Source: Tubiluchus corallicola (Eukaryota > Priapulida > Priapulimorpha > Priapulimorphida > Tubiluchidae). From it: 60,000 nt of DNA. The notes beneath the pieces are model-generated. The model was given only the letters and a program-made list of their open reading frames with translations, did not search any database and was not told the origin of the DNA. Every line of letters begins with the position of its first letter. The stretch's first letter is position 1. A program made the position numbers and the translations under genes. Positions 1 to 11,567 of the stretch are shown here, piece after piece. The DNA lies in the NCBI GenBank assembly GCA_030141605.1, contig JAQGDQ010000060.1:126001-186000 (forward strand), written 5' to 3'.

Positions 1-1
1 G

Positions 2-857
2 CCGCTCAAGATAGAAATCCCAACAACTTTGAGCGAGTCTCCATCGATAGACCCGGCAGCTGTACCTGCTGAAACTTCCAAATCTACACCAAGTCCATCT
101 GTACGCAAAACTCGCTCTACTTCAGCGCCATCCGATGTGGTTTCAACAAGCACTGAAACTCCTACTACTAATTCTATCCCATCCCAGGTAAGCACCCCGA
201 CCGTCACTCCTCGCTCCAGTCCTCGGAGCACAAAGCGAAAACTTGAACCCGAAGAAAAACTGGAAAAAATTCGATTGGTGAGGAAGACCACCGAGAGCGG
301 ATCCAACGAGCTGGTAGTGAAGCAGGTGTTTAGCAAACCGCCTGAAACGGAGGAAAGAACAAAGATCTCAAAGAGAAAGTGTTCAGAGAATGCGGCAGAA
401 TTAATCAAAGCCTGCATAGGCTACGATGAAAAACCAAAACCTCTTAAGCGGGCGGACGACTCAGAAGAAGCCAAGTTAAGAGCAGTCCAAGCAAAAGAGA
501 AAATTTCTGAAGATCAAATTAGCCAACCAGACTCACCCAAGCAGAACGTTCGGCCGCATCGGTCTTGTAGACGTATTTATGCAGCTTCCGAAGCTGAATC
601 AAGTGATGATGAGATCATCTTGAGTGAGCTTGTGGGTAAAAAATCTGAGCGCAAAAAACGCGGGAGGTCGTCGGACTCTGATCACGTGCCAGTACTGCCA
701 CTGAAACCGCAACAGCAACAATTTCAGAGCAACAGCAACAAGAGTAGGCCAAAGATTCGGTCGAATTCGGAGTCGAGCGCAGCTTCAGAAACGGGCAAGG
801 ATGATAAAGTATTGAATCGGAAAGAAATGCCAAAAACTGCAGAGAAAAGTTTGAGAG
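2..857 (+). CDS. Internal exon of the Ser/Lys-rich gene
   Basis: Open in frame from base 2, about 285 codons. Ends TTGAGAG before intron start GTTTGTGA at 858. Without splicing the frame stops at 863-865. The left splice site lies outside the window. Codon use is clearly less AT-rich than the flanking introns, which supports real coding. Confidence 0.8.
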
Positions 858-2790
858 GTTTGTGATTTTCCTTTTTTTTTGCTTTGACATGTAACTCAAG
901 GCAACATTTTTTTTCTTGCTTTACAGGTGTTTTTGAGACGAGATTGCATTTCTAACTGTACTCATTGAACATATGTAGTTAAGTCTGCCTTTGTTGACTA
1001 CTCACACTCAGTAAGTGCAGCAAATGTACTATTTACCGCACTGCCTATCTTACACACTGTAACCCAGAACTTACGTATACAGTCATACCTTGTTATAATG
1101 ACCCCTTCCCCCCCCCCCATAATATCAGCCTCGTTTAATGCCCGATTTTTGGCAAAACACAATGTATCTATTTGCATAGACAATTAGACATATATGTATT
1201 AATTGACCTCGTTATAATTTGCTCAACGCCAACTTTTTTGCATTCATATCTTTTTAAGCTACAGTCAGTCCCCAAGACTTGACAATCATAGCCATTATTA
1301 TTTATCATGCATATGTGGACACTTGTATTATGAATTCTCCATTTTGTAAGCCACTTTAGAAACTTCGTTTACAAATTTTCTAACAAAATGAAAATGAAAA
1401 AATTGAAATATATGTGTACCCTTTTTAAAATTTTACGTAGTGAGTGTGTATTACTTATATAGGTTTTCTAAGTCTTCAAAACGAATTTTCTTTCTTTGTT
1501 TTACAGTTGCCTCTCGTAAAAAGCAGTCGCCGTCGCCAGTTTTGGTAGCAGCTGAACAAAAAGAACAAGTGGATGTCAGCAGTGCGGCATCCACAAAGCG
1601 AACTACTCGATCCAGTGGTGCTAAAGGTTTGTTTTTGCTTTCTTTTACGCATTAATTTCGTAAAAACTGCTTTAGTGAAGCGTCGTAACACAAGTTAAAT
1701 TTGGCGTACGAATTTTATCTTAGAATGTTTGTCGTGCTTGATACACCTTCTGGACACCTTTTGACACAAAATCTCATATCTCGGTTTGCCGGACCTCGCT
1801 TTTACGGATATCGGAAAATGCGATCAAAATCTGGTCCGTTAAAAGTCCCGCATACTACGGAAACAGTCCGTCATTTCACAAGCTGGCCGTCACTTTGTTT
1901 ACATCACTTACATCTATGTAACCACGTGTATATCTCTTATCGAATCATATAAAAAATATAGAATCGATTATGTGGAGCTATTTGAATCAATAGCTTACAG
2001 TTTTTATATACTTTTGCATAGAAGCTGCCCGTACTAGACATTTTTGACACAGGCGATTAATTCTACATTGCCGTGAGTCTAATACACGGTGCCTACTGTA
2101 TTAGTTTAGTATCGGTAAAGGCAAATTCGGATCGGTGTCTCCCCGCTTTTGTCGGGCAAACCGAGATATGAGTGTATTAAATACATTTACAGTTTGGTAT
2201 TTATTTCTGTAAAGAGCATGTTGTTGCAGTCAAACCTCATTATAATGTCTCCCTTAACGCCCAAATTTTTAGCAGAACAAAAATCTGTGCTTGAATAGAC
2301 CTGTATGTATTAATGCACCTTGTTATAACACAACTTTGTGTTCTTTTTGAATAGAATCCAGAGTGCTTCGTCATCGCACGAGCCAAATCTCCACAAGCCA
2401 CTCTTCCTACCCTTTTGAACATTCTTTTATCCATCACTTCTATCCTTACTTTGCACAACTACATTGCCTAAAACCTTTGGTTTTTTTTGTTCTTTTTTTC
2501 TCATTAGTTGGACGTGTTTATAATGGTGCAAGCACCTAACAAGTTTTACTTCTGGTTCTTGCCATTTATTATATGCACGCTGTCATATAATCATTATTAT
2601 TAATATCTATTTTTTCCCAATGTTTCTTGATATTATATTTGTATTTACACTTCCATATAAGTAGGCAGTATAAAGAGGTATGACTGTAGATAATTTGAAG
2701 ATATCTTTATGTGGTTGGTGACTAGTTACACATGCATTTTTTTCAGTAGAGAGCCATCCATTGCCACCCAAGAGAGTTCGGAGGAGGTGA
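2..2790 (+). CDS. 3' end of an unidentified gene for a Ser/Lys/Arg-rich, probably nuclear protein (join 2-857, 1507-1626, 2747-2790)
   Basis: Three exons join in frame. Exon 2-857 is open from the left edge (first full codon CCG at 2) and ends at a GT donor in phase 1. Exon 1507-1626 follows a TTTACAG acceptor and keeps phase 1. The last exon 2747-2790 follows TTTTTTTCAG and ends PPKRVRRR-stop. The encoded part (about 340 residues) is low-complexity: Ser/Thr/Pro-rich at first, then blocks of Lys/Arg, an acidic AESSDDE patch, a KKSERKKRGR basic block that looks like a nuclear localisation signal, a short Gln run, and TKRTTRSSGAK. I see no folded domain. A chromatin-, nuclear-pore- or chromosome-associated protein with a disordered tail would fit, but I do not recognise the family. 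The N-terminal part lies left of the window. Confidence 0.75.
927..955 (+). CDS. Possible alternative terminal exon of the Ser/Lys-rich gene
   Basis: A pyrimidine-rich tract and TTTACAG at 920-926 form a good acceptor only 69 bases after the donor at 858. Spliced to exon 2-857 in phase 1 it would read GVFETRLHF and stop at 953-955. The 69-base intron is short but possible. It would be an alternative to splicing on to 1507. It could also be a chance acceptor. Confidence 0.35.
1080..1245. mobile_element. Tigger/mariner-like MITE copy (family A), degraded
   Basis: Starts CAGTCATACCTTGTTATAATG after TA, the form of a pogo/Tigger terminal repeat (CAGTnnnACCTCGTTATAA). The inner part (GTATTAATTGACCTCGTTATAA then GCCAACTTTTTT) matches the element at 4433-5035. 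The right end is unclear. Confidence 0.55.
1507..1626 (+). CDS. Penultimate exon of the Ser/Lys-rich gene
   Basis: 120 nt, phase 1 in and phase 1 out, with acceptor TTTTACAG and donor GTTTGTTT. It encodes VASRKKQSPSPVLVAAEQ followed by a stretch ending TTRSSGAK. The composition matches the preceding exon (Lys/Arg/Ser-rich). Confidence 0.75.
1773..2172. mobile_element. Short inverted-repeat element (family B)
   Basis: CTCATATCTCGGTTTGCC at 1773 is matched in reverse by GGCAAACCGAGATATGAG ending at 2172. The middle (about 1870-2030) is similar, in the opposite orientation, to 18150-18360 inside rab10 intron 2, so this is a dispersed non-autonomous family. It sits in the last intron of the plus-strand gene. 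Confidence 0.6.
2229..2345. mobile_element. Family A MITE fragment
   Basis: Starts CAGTCAAACCTCATTATAATG and continues with the family's AACGCCCAAATTTTTAG and GTATTAATGCACCTTGTTATAAC blocks seen also near 4433-5035. Left terminal part only. Confidence 0.55.
2747..2790 (+). CDS. Last exon of the Ser/Lys-rich gene
   Basis: Acceptor TTTTTTTCAG ends at 2746. With the phase-1 base from the preceding exon it reads VESHPLPPKRVRRR and stops at TGA 2788-2790. The basic tail fits the upstream composition. A possible poly(A) signal AATAAA lies at 2992-2997. Confidence 0.6.
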
Positions 2791-3608
2791 GGTATGGCTT
2801 GCAACATCTCCCACTTATTGATGAATGTATAACCCTCCGAATCTGGAGCACCACTCAACAGCATTGCTGAGACAAAAGTAATAATAAGTCTGGGTGCGTT
2901 TGTCACTCAAGCCGGTATGAGTGTAACGAACTGGACGAATAACATATTTTTTATTAAATCAACAAGAGAAATAATGATGCAAGTGTGCAATAATAAATTT
3001 ATAAATCTGTGGACCGTTTTTGTGATATTTTACTGAGCACGTGCGCAAACCCGTTCCGCACGGCCTGTTATTATTTTCGTGTTTATATTGTGTCATAGTC
3101 GATGAATTTATTGTTCATAGTTTTGACTTAATATAGAATTTTGAAGATGTTTTCCTCGATTATAGAGTTACTTTCTACTGACTGAAGTACAAATTATGTG
3201 CAGCATTTGCAGTGATTGTAAATACATGAGAAATGTAAAAAAACCTTAGCCTCTTATATTATACATGTTATGGGCACAGATTATCAGCTTGTCCTCGGCT
3301 AGACTTATCTGCTGTACATAATTTTTGATTACTAGTATAAGGGTCTACTATTACTTTTTGGTCAAGAGTATTAATTGTGTTGTTAACCTGTTATCAAGCA
3401 GCCCGTTCATTTATTTCTGCACCATGATAAGTGAATGGGTCCTGCATTTAATGCCAGTGTAAATAGATTGTATTGTTTTAGGCGCGTTAATTAGCGCTGC
3501 ATTTATATTAGTGATTTCTCCACCTTCTAGCAGAAAATAAATTAAATGCATTAAAATCTCTTAACGGTGATGGACACAAATTTATTTTTACACTTACGGC
3601 AATAACTA
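2791..3608. other. 3' UTR and intergenic DNA, no gene seen
   Basis: AT-rich sequence after the plus-strand stop codon. It holds AATAAA at 2992-2997 and another near 3536, either of which could end the transcript. No convincing exon. Confidence 0.4.
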
Positions 3609-3921
3609 GTGGGGCGTAGCCAGTTCTAAAATTAGGGGGAGCAAGGACATAAACCAAGCTTACCGTGACGCATACCAAGCAATTTTTAACGCATTAATTA
3701 TACAATTTAATTTTGTGTTTAAAATCAAGACACGAGAAAGATACAGTTTTAAACGAAATACATAATACCGACTCCAGAAAATTCTTCTAACACATGCGAT
3801 TAAAAAAACGATTCAACTTTTATCGCACAAGTGAACTAGAGAGCTAGAAAAATGTAAAGAAGTTGCCAGCTCTTTGAAATGCAGTTGCCCCTCCCTTTGC
3901 TCCCCTATTTGCTATGCCACT
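3609..3921. mobile_element. Candidate hAT-type MITE
   Basis: Ends are roughly inverted: AGTGGGGCGTAGCCAG on the left, GCTATGCCACTG on the right, followed inward by a run of G (GGGGGAGCAAGG) and its complement (CCTTTGCTCCCC). CAGTGGCGTAGCnAG is a common hAT end. ATAAC occurs on both flanks and may be a worn target duplication. Confidence 0.5.
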
Positions 3922-4432
3922 GATAACCAAATTTGTTCATTTGGGTTGTACAAGTTTTGAAAGTGTGTTAATTGCTTTTTTCGTATGTTCAGAATTTCAT
4001 TTTCCTCACATAAATAATTGCATAAGTCGCAGATTAATTGAATTTCATCTATTGTTGTTCTTAATTGTCATTATGCGAATGGTTTTTCACGTGCGTGTAA
4101 AGTAATGTCATTGCTATTAAATGTAGCGCCTTTGTGCATGTAAAACAACTTCGGTACGTAGAAATAGTTCTTAAAAGCTTTGTAATCTAAGTTGCAAATT
4201 GCATGTCTATGTATACTGGATTTCACAGACTGATGGTTTTCCATGTTGACTTATTTTAGTGTATAAAATAATACATACTCCAATACTACACGTGTAGGAA
4301 TTTTTGCGTTTTCACTGTAAATGACTCGTGACGTTGCACTTCATAAATGGTTTAGAATTGCTAGATTTGTGAGTGTAGTCATAGAAAATGCTGCAAAGTG
4401 TCTTACAAAAACACCTTTTGTGGCATTTAATA

Positions 4433-4930
4433 CAGTCTAACATCGTTATATTGCCACCATTTACAGTGCCATCCTCATTTATGCCCAATATTTTAGTATT
4501 AATACAGTCAAACATTGTTATATCATCACCATTTATAGTGCCAACCTCACTTTATGCCCAATATTTTAGTATTAATACAGTCAAACATTGTTATATCATC
4601 ACCATTTATAGTGCCAACCTCACTTTATGCCCAATATTTTAGTATTAATACAGTCAAACATCGTTATATCACCACCATTTATAGTGCCATCCTCACTTTA
4701 TGCCCAATATTTTAGTATTAATACAGTCAAACATCGTTATATCATCACCATTTATAGTGCCAACCTCATTTATGCCCAATATTTTAGTATTAATACAGTC
4801 AAACATCGTTATATCATCACCATTTATAGTGCCATCCTCACTTTATGCCCAATATTTTAGTATTAATACAGTCAAACATCGTTATATCATCACCATTTAT
4901 AGTGCCATCCTCACTTTATGCCCAAATTTT
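4433..4930. repeat. 73-bp tandem repeat, 7 copies, made from a transposon end
   Basis: Units begin with CAGTCAAACATCGTTATATC at about 4433, 4505, 4578, 4651, 4724, 4796 and 4869. Each unit carries a whole copy of the element's terminal repeat. The short overlapping reading frames here are by-products of the repeat. Confidence 0.9.
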
Positions 4931-5035
4931 TAGTAAAACAACATGTCTATATCCACATACGTATTAATGCCAAACTTGTTATAACACCAACTTTTTTTGC
5001 AGTCCCAAAGTGGATGGGATAACGAGGATTGGCTG
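4433..5035. mobile_element. Tigger/mariner-like MITE (family A) with internally amplified 5' end
   Basis: Flanked by TA on both sides (4431-4432 and 5036-5037). The left end CAGTCTAACATCGTTATA is the inverse of the right end GATAACGAGGATTGGCTG. The right third (about 4935-5035) matches the other family A copies. The left terminal region has been amplified as a 73-bp tandem repeat (see 4433-4930). No transposase frame is present. Confidence 0.75.
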
Positions 5036-6100
5036 TAGTTATCATGAATGTTTATTTGAAGTGCAACGTTGCCAAACTGTCTCCACAAGAACTCCTTCAC
5101 AAAAACTTGAGTTCTGATAATTAAAAAACTGGCTGTGAAATTAAAAAAAAACATTACAAGACACTCAGTGATAACAGCTTCTGGTGTTTTACAGACTTAA
5201 CAACTACAAAAATAAAATAAAATGAACCGTTTTATTGTCATATCAGAATTATTTAATAAAGAGGAAAATCGCAGTGAACAATAAATAAACTTTCAACTTT
5301 GCATGTACAAAACCAATCAAAGCCGCATCGACCGGTCTCAATACACTTGCCGGTTTCACCACACAATTAGCTACGATAACCGACAATCGGGCAAGTGATT
5401 CATGCAAAGCATTTTTACATGTCTAATGTATCGGTAACTACATTTATAAAAATTAATAAAACAAATGTACTGCCTCCTGGTGAAACTAACGTTATTTTAA
5501 TGATTTGTAACATCATTTGTTAGTAAATGTAACAATTATTTTCATATCTCCGATTTGGCCATCGGTGTACAGACAATACACAAAACTCTTCGTACTTTCT
5601 ATTCCTCACCAACGCAAAACACAAGAACTATAGACACACTTTGAACTATTAACTTCTTTTGCTAAGATTCATAAACTTTAATTCGCTAGTCTGCCTCTCA
5701 ACTGAATTTTTAACGAACATTTTATATCGCTCTGCATAGTGAGAGAGACTGGTAGTTACTGAAAGGGTTGAACCTTGATGCTGATGCAAACCAGCACCAA
5801 GTTCATATATTAAATTTATTTGATATGCACTTTCTTATAATAAAGAATTAAAAAGTCTACCAAGTGCACAAGCAATAAGCATGCCACTTTAGTGAGCCAA
5901 AAACCATCTGACATTTTTTCTTACATTTTCATTGACAAAAAAATGTCTATAAAACTTCAGCATTTACACACAAACATTGGTTTAAATAATACAAGTTTAG
6001 TTTTGAGAATGGGAGTACTATTTCACTGTGGAAGCCAAATAATAAGAACATTAACAGCAATAGTAAATGTAATTATTTTAGTTTAGTTAGCCGGAGTTTC
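5036..6100. other. No gene seen
   Basis: AT-rich unique-looking sequence. On the minus strand several AATAAA signals lie near 5237-5290, so this could be the far end of a long rab10 3' UTR, but nothing shows this directly. Confidence 0.3.
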
Positions 6101-6111
6101 TATGGAAACCA

Positions 6112-6312
6112 GGAGCCAGAAGCCGGATTCACTAACAAGCTCATATGAATTTTTGAAAGAAACTTCGTAGGATTTTTAGTTGTTTTCAAGAAGTTACGAT
6201 CGCATATGATAAGCTTCTTAGGTTATAGAAGCTTTGCGAATTCCATTGTAAACCTAAGCATGCTCTCACGAATAAAACAGTTCGTAAGAAGCTTTGTGAA
6301 TCAAGCCCCGGG
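6112..6312. mobile_element. Candidate short MITE
   Basis: CCGGATTCAC near 6112 is mirrored by GTGAATCAAGCCCCGG ending near 6312. AGAAGCTTTG and TTACGA-type blocks recur inside in both directions. About 200 bp, no coding capacity. Confidence 0.4.
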
Positions 6313-6319
6313 AATCCTA

Positions 6320-8316
6320 AAATATCTGTGTTATAACAAACCAGTGTGTTAATAAACACCTGTTCATATTAGTTCTTATATTTATTGTAGACATCAGACA
6401 AACAGGTTACTAATGTAAGAGAAATCTGCTTCAAGACAAGTGCAACAGGCTGTTTAGAAGATTTTACTAGACACAAATATGCTAATGTGTCAACTAATGG
6501 TTTCTGTCAGTTGCTATTTCTATACATAAAGATTATGTAACGTCAAAACTGAGAAGTTTCTCAATATGAAAACAATGCTTTGCTCAGTGTATCCAAACAA
6601 CAGAAAACAACAAAGGTTCTATTACATCACCTTGAACAGTAACGATTACGGCAGTTCATTAAAATTACAGAAAAAGAAACAAGCTTTTACGTTGGCGAAC
6701 TTTGGCATGTTTGCATCAAAGTTTATATCATTGCCACAAGCGTTGTTTTTGACTTGCTGTAAATGAATTTTAGTCGATGTAATGTGCAACAAGCCAGCTA
6801 CACGTATAAAAGTCTAGATTTAAATGTGGCACATTCTACTTTTTCTTCTGTAATCCTAATAAATTGGCCGTGACAGTTAGACTGGCGTTAACGTTATCTG
6901 CACAAATAAATGCTCATTAGTCCTTTCATTATTTTGCTGATTGTTATACACAGTTTTTTTAACATTTTCTCTATAAATTGCACGCGTGCAATGCTAAAAC
7001 AAACGCGCTATGTACTTTTATTAGAAGCACAAATAATACCTTCAATTCTTACGAAGTTTTAACAACAAAAATATTATGATGATGAGCCACAAATTACTCA
7101 AATTTCTACTCAATCGAGTATCTCTCGACCAGTAATCAGAAAACAATAATGATTATAAAAACACAAAAAAATGCAGAGCTACTGTGATTAAGAAAACTGT
7201 AGCTCAAATTTAATGATAATCAGTGCTATAAGATTAACACACTAGCAACCAAACAATTTAATAACAAGGGACGGCATTTTCGTGTTTTAGAAACGGCAGT
7301 ACTGTTTTACTAAATTTTCAGTTTACTTCCGTGAGATATATCTGATAAGATATCTAATTCATGTTTGAGAAATCTGGTAATGTACCAGTAGTGTACATTT
7401 TTAGGCGTCAACCCCATTAAAAACAATTTTGCTGGCAAACTTACAAATTTGATTTTTTTAAGCGGTGTACATTTTTAGGCATTAAACTCATTACGAAAAC
7501 TTTTGAGGGCAATATTACAAATTTGATTTTTTAAGACACAGAGATCTAAATTAAACTGCTGGAATATTGTAACAGAAAACATTTTCCCAAATATTCCAGT
7601 GGTTCAGGGTAACAGGGAGTTAATAACAACAATTAGAATTTTTAATTCTCATTTGCACCAGCTTTGCTGCAACGCCGACGAAACCGCTATTCCTCTTTCA
7701 GCTTCCGTACTGAAATCCAGTGAACTTTATGTTTAAACTTTATCAAGCCGCCTTAATAAGCTCGGCCAATTTCTAACAAATCTTCACTTTGCCTTGTTAA
7801 GTTGCTAACACACACTAAATCTGAACGAAGTATGACAGAGCAAAATAATGCTCAACAAATGACTTCTGCCTATTATGATGACAGACAATATGGCTGCTAA
7901 CAGCATTTACATGGCAAAACAACTGTAAGCACATCGAAAAATTGCAAAGATTTTACACTGCTACAAAAATTTCCTAACTCGATATCATGTACAAATGTGT
8001 TTGTTCACTTATTAGTACAATGTTATTGAATTATTTCCAAGCATGTGAAACTGACTCGCAAACGTGCCTGCTTTGTGCATATACACGGAATTCTTTTACA
8101 GATTCTAGCCCTAAATTAACCATGTAACAGTCATCTACCAAACAGCCTGATCCTGGTTTGTTATTACAAAAAAAAAGATAGAAAAAATTCTGCATGAAAA
8201 GTTTGACAGCAAATTGTAACCCTCTCACATTGGCCACACGAAAATGTTCTTGTTAATACACCGTCACCTCTGATAACATAACCGAAGAATAACTTGATCT
8301 TTTTAATAGTCAAAAC
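6320..8316. other. Long AT-rich stretch, no gene seen
   Basis: No exon with convincing splice sites or coding bias on either strand. Two related blocks around 7390 and 7465 share TGTACATTTTTAGGC and are a small local duplication. Confidence 0.35.
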
Positions 8317-9445
8317 CAGTGGCGGCTTGTTTATAGGCACAGTGAAACTGCAGCGCCCCCTATATTAGCAATAACGTTCAATATGACGAGTGTTTTTTAC
8401 ACCTGTACATACTTGTAAATCCGTGTGCGGAACCAGAGCACGTGAGGGAACTGTGTGCTTTATAGTTCCAGCAACCCGGTGTTTGGCTGTGCACATGTCC
8501 GAGATAAGAAGCTGCATGCTAAGTAAAGAGAGCACTGCTGCTCAAGCAGCGCCACAGTTCAAGCAACGCGATGTTTGGCTGTTGTGCGCATGCGGCTATA
8601 TGCACATGTCCGAGATAAGAAGGTGCATGCTAAGGAGAGAGTGCTCAGCCAGCGCCGACACTCTAATGCAAGTACAGTGGACTCTCGTTACAAGAATCAC
8701 ACGTATAAGAATCAGCTCGATATAAGAATCAAAATCGCGTTTCCCGAATTGAATCTGTATTTTCCTAGTGAAAATCTGCTCGTATAAGAATCACCCTTCT
8801 TTCGATAGTAGAATCAATTTTGGCGCCAACTCCATTGTCTCTCATGCCCTGCTTACATGGTTCTGCGCAGTGGGCGTGGCGGACACCACAGAGATTTCAA
8901 ATTTGTTTGTTTTATGACAAAAATTATGTGCATTAAAAAAATTTTAAGGCAATTCTGGCATCATGAAATATTTACCCAACCATGAAATAAAAACATTAGT
9001 CTAGCAATTTTTAGGTTCTTTTTAGTCCAGAAAAACATTATGCTGTTTCATGTCGTTTCTAGCGTAATTTCGGGAAATAAATAATTTTTACGTGCATAAA
9101 ATTTTTTAAAGCAATTCTGGGTCATGCTCGTTATAAGAATCACTTTGCCTTCTCCCGAGGTGATTCTTATAACGAGAGTCCACTGTAGTGCTTCTTTTTG
9201 ACTCAGAGTGTGTTATGCTTAAAAACCATGTACCATATTCTTGAATGTGCCAAAGTGCAGAATTAGACGATTATCATGTTTCCAGCTATTCTATTTAATT
9301 CATAGTTTTTCGGTTTTTTATTTTACAGAAAATTTAATCATGGCCTCCTTGCAACCCCAAGAAACAAGAAATACACAATATTAAAACAATAGTAAACATT
9401 TTCCGAAGCACCACCCCCTCTAATCTTAGCTGCAAGCCGCCACTG
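8317..9445. mobile_element. hAT-like element with another transposon inside
   Basis: Left end CAGTGGCGGCTTG and right end CAAGCCGCCACTG are near-perfect inverted repeats. No clean 8-bp target duplication remains. It holds an internal direct duplication (GTGTTTGGCTG near 8480 and ATGTTTGGCTG near 8571, each followed by CACATGTCCGAGATAAGAAG) and the complete element at 8675-9185. No transposase is seen. Confidence 0.6.
8675..9185. mobile_element. Non-autonomous Tigger/mariner-like element, 511 bp
   Basis: Left end CAGTGGACTCTCGTTACAAG is the inverse of right end CTTATAACGAGAGTCCACTG, with TA on each side (8673-8674, 9186-9187). The TA duplication and CAGTnnACTCTCGTTA ends are typical of pogo/Tigger elements. 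The internal part repeats TATAAGAATCA several times. No long reading frame. Confidence 0.85.
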
Positions 9446-10271
9446 GTCCTGGGCAAAAATCGAAAAAAATTCACTGCAGATTAGATTAACAAACTGAACG
9501 ATCAGATGTCGTGCTTAGCTGCAAAATTGTAGCAACAAAAACTTTATTTTCTGTAGATGTTAACAAATGTGTAAAACTCTAAAACAAGTGCAAAACTAGA
9601 ACAGGATTTGAAAAATAAAGGTCAGAAAAATAAGCCTGATGTGCATACAATAACGAAAGACCCGATTAAATGAAACGTAGCACAAATTACTGGTTTTAAA
9701 TGATTCTATTCAAACACTCGATTAAACAGTAATCTGGCATACCATATCATGGTCAAGCAGCAGAAATTTGTTCACTTTGCTGAGTATTCACCCAAGCAAG
9801 AATTCAAATCGGCTAAAATTAAACCAAATCATAGTGACGACAACACAAGAACTAAGCCTTTGAATTTACAATTCGTACAGATTCAGATTAAAGTTAGATG
9901 AGCACGGGAAAGCAGTGGTTTTAGTGGCCAAGTGGTCATTCATACAGACAACTGTATTCAAATGGTTATTTATCTATCGCTGATAATTAAATATTCATCA
10001 CACACACAGAGCATTACAATGGTGAACACAAAAGACCGATGTGCGAGCATTTATACAATTGCTTGCGTCAGACAACGGGTCCAGCCACTGGACATTCGTT
10101 GACCAAAAAATCTACATCACTATGCCTGTACACAAACAGCAGAGCACCTGGAAGCATAAGTAATTATCATTTTAAACATTATAAGGTACAGGCTATATAC
10201 ATACAAAATTATACATGTTTTCCAAAAAAAAACAGTAATAATATAGTAAATGCCCAGCTATAACTCACTTT
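9446..10271. other. No gene seen
   Basis: AT-rich sequence between two transposons, probably downstream of rab10. No supported exon on either strand. Confidence 0.35.
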
Positions 10272-11531
10272 TGTTTGTCCATAATTGCACTTTTGGTTAA
10301 GTGTAGTGAAACATATTACATTCTTAGCTGAAATTTCGGATAATTCTCAGTAGCATATTTCCGAGCTTTTACTAGTATTTATCCAATTTAGCTTTTCTTT
10401 TCTTCTAGACGTCAAAAACCACTAAATAATCTTGGCTAAATTAGTTCAAACAAGGCAAAATTTTTGTTTACGTAACAGCTTGTGATATACTTTTACCAGC
10501 AATGAGGCGTATCTTCAGTGCTGACGCCTGTGATGTTTTAGTGTCTCCAGGCCCAGTCAACCGAAATATCAAACCATGTTAGAATTTACTTGAGCAAAAT
10601 GACAACAATCACGAACAAAAAAGTACTCGGTGAGAGTTTTCTAGATTTGGGCAAGTGTGGCAAAGACGGAAGATTTGATGACACTGCTAATGAAACTACT
10701 ACTACATTCTTGAAAGAAATGAAGACGAATAAATGGAGAAGAACAAAAAAGTTGCCCGAGAGAGCGCCTGAGAAGGACACTAAGGAGATCTCAAACAGGG
10801 CACAAATGAATGCAGGGGTGATGAATTTATGAGGAGATACAACCGAAATCTAGGAAACCGACACCGAAAAGAAACGGAACCGAAACATTTTTGCAAAACT
10901 AAATCTGAAAAGAAGAAAATTCTAAAATACATAAAGTATTTTGTTTTTGTTTAGTTTGATTTGATGTGATGCAAAATTACTGATAAAAAATTCTAATACG
11001 AAAAAGACAAGAGAGTTTTATAGTGTAGAATCTCCAATCTGATGGAGCGGCTTGCCTTTGAAAATGTGCTATAATGTTTTTTTTAAACATTTAGGTATCC
11101 TAAATGAATGTTTAAAGATCACAATGCTTCATTCAAAAAAACAAATTTTATTTTGTAGATATTTTGTTGCCTATATTTCATAAATTATTAAATTAAACTT
11201 GTGATTTTGCTCAAGTAAATTCAAACGTGGTTTGATATTTCGGTTGACTGGGCCTGGAGACACTAAAACATCACAGTCGTCAGGACTGAAGATACGCCTC
11301 ATTGCTGGTAAAAGCATATCACAAGCTGTTACGTAAACGAAAATTTTGCCTTGTTTGAACTAATTTAGCCAAGATTTTTTAGTGGTTTTTGACGTCTAGA
11401 AGAAAAGAAAAGCTAAATTGGATAAATACTAGTAAAAGCTCGGAAATATGCTACTGAGAATTATCCGAAGTTTCAGCTAAGAATGTAATAAATTTCACTA
11501 CACTTAACCGAAAGTGCAATTATGGACAAAC
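10272..11531. mobile_element. Foldback element with about 330-bp inverted arms
   Basis: The left arm (about 10272-10605) and right arm (about 11200-11531) are near-perfect inverted copies. Shared landmarks are TTGTTTGTCCATAATTGCAC, CTTCTAGACGTCAAAAACCA and GACTGGGCCTGGAGACACTA. The 600-bp centre holds an 80-codon Lys/Thr-rich plus-strand frame (10590-10832) that I do not recognise. It lies 288 bases past the rab10 stop codon, so it may be transcribed in the 3' UTR. Confidence 0.85.
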
Positions 11532-11567
11532 CGAAACAAAAATTTTGTTTCTGTAACATCCCTGGAT

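Noticed and set aside
7893-7930. Minus-strand PCKCC-stop as the rab10 C-terminus
   Set aside because: Wrong phase for exon 5 and no Rab10-like residues before it; 11902-11819 fits phase, length and sequence.
10063-10160. Minus-strand segment near SSGWTR and SDVDF as rab10 last exon
   Set aside because: No frame gives an open phase-0 exon with a terminal Cys pair; resemblance is chance.
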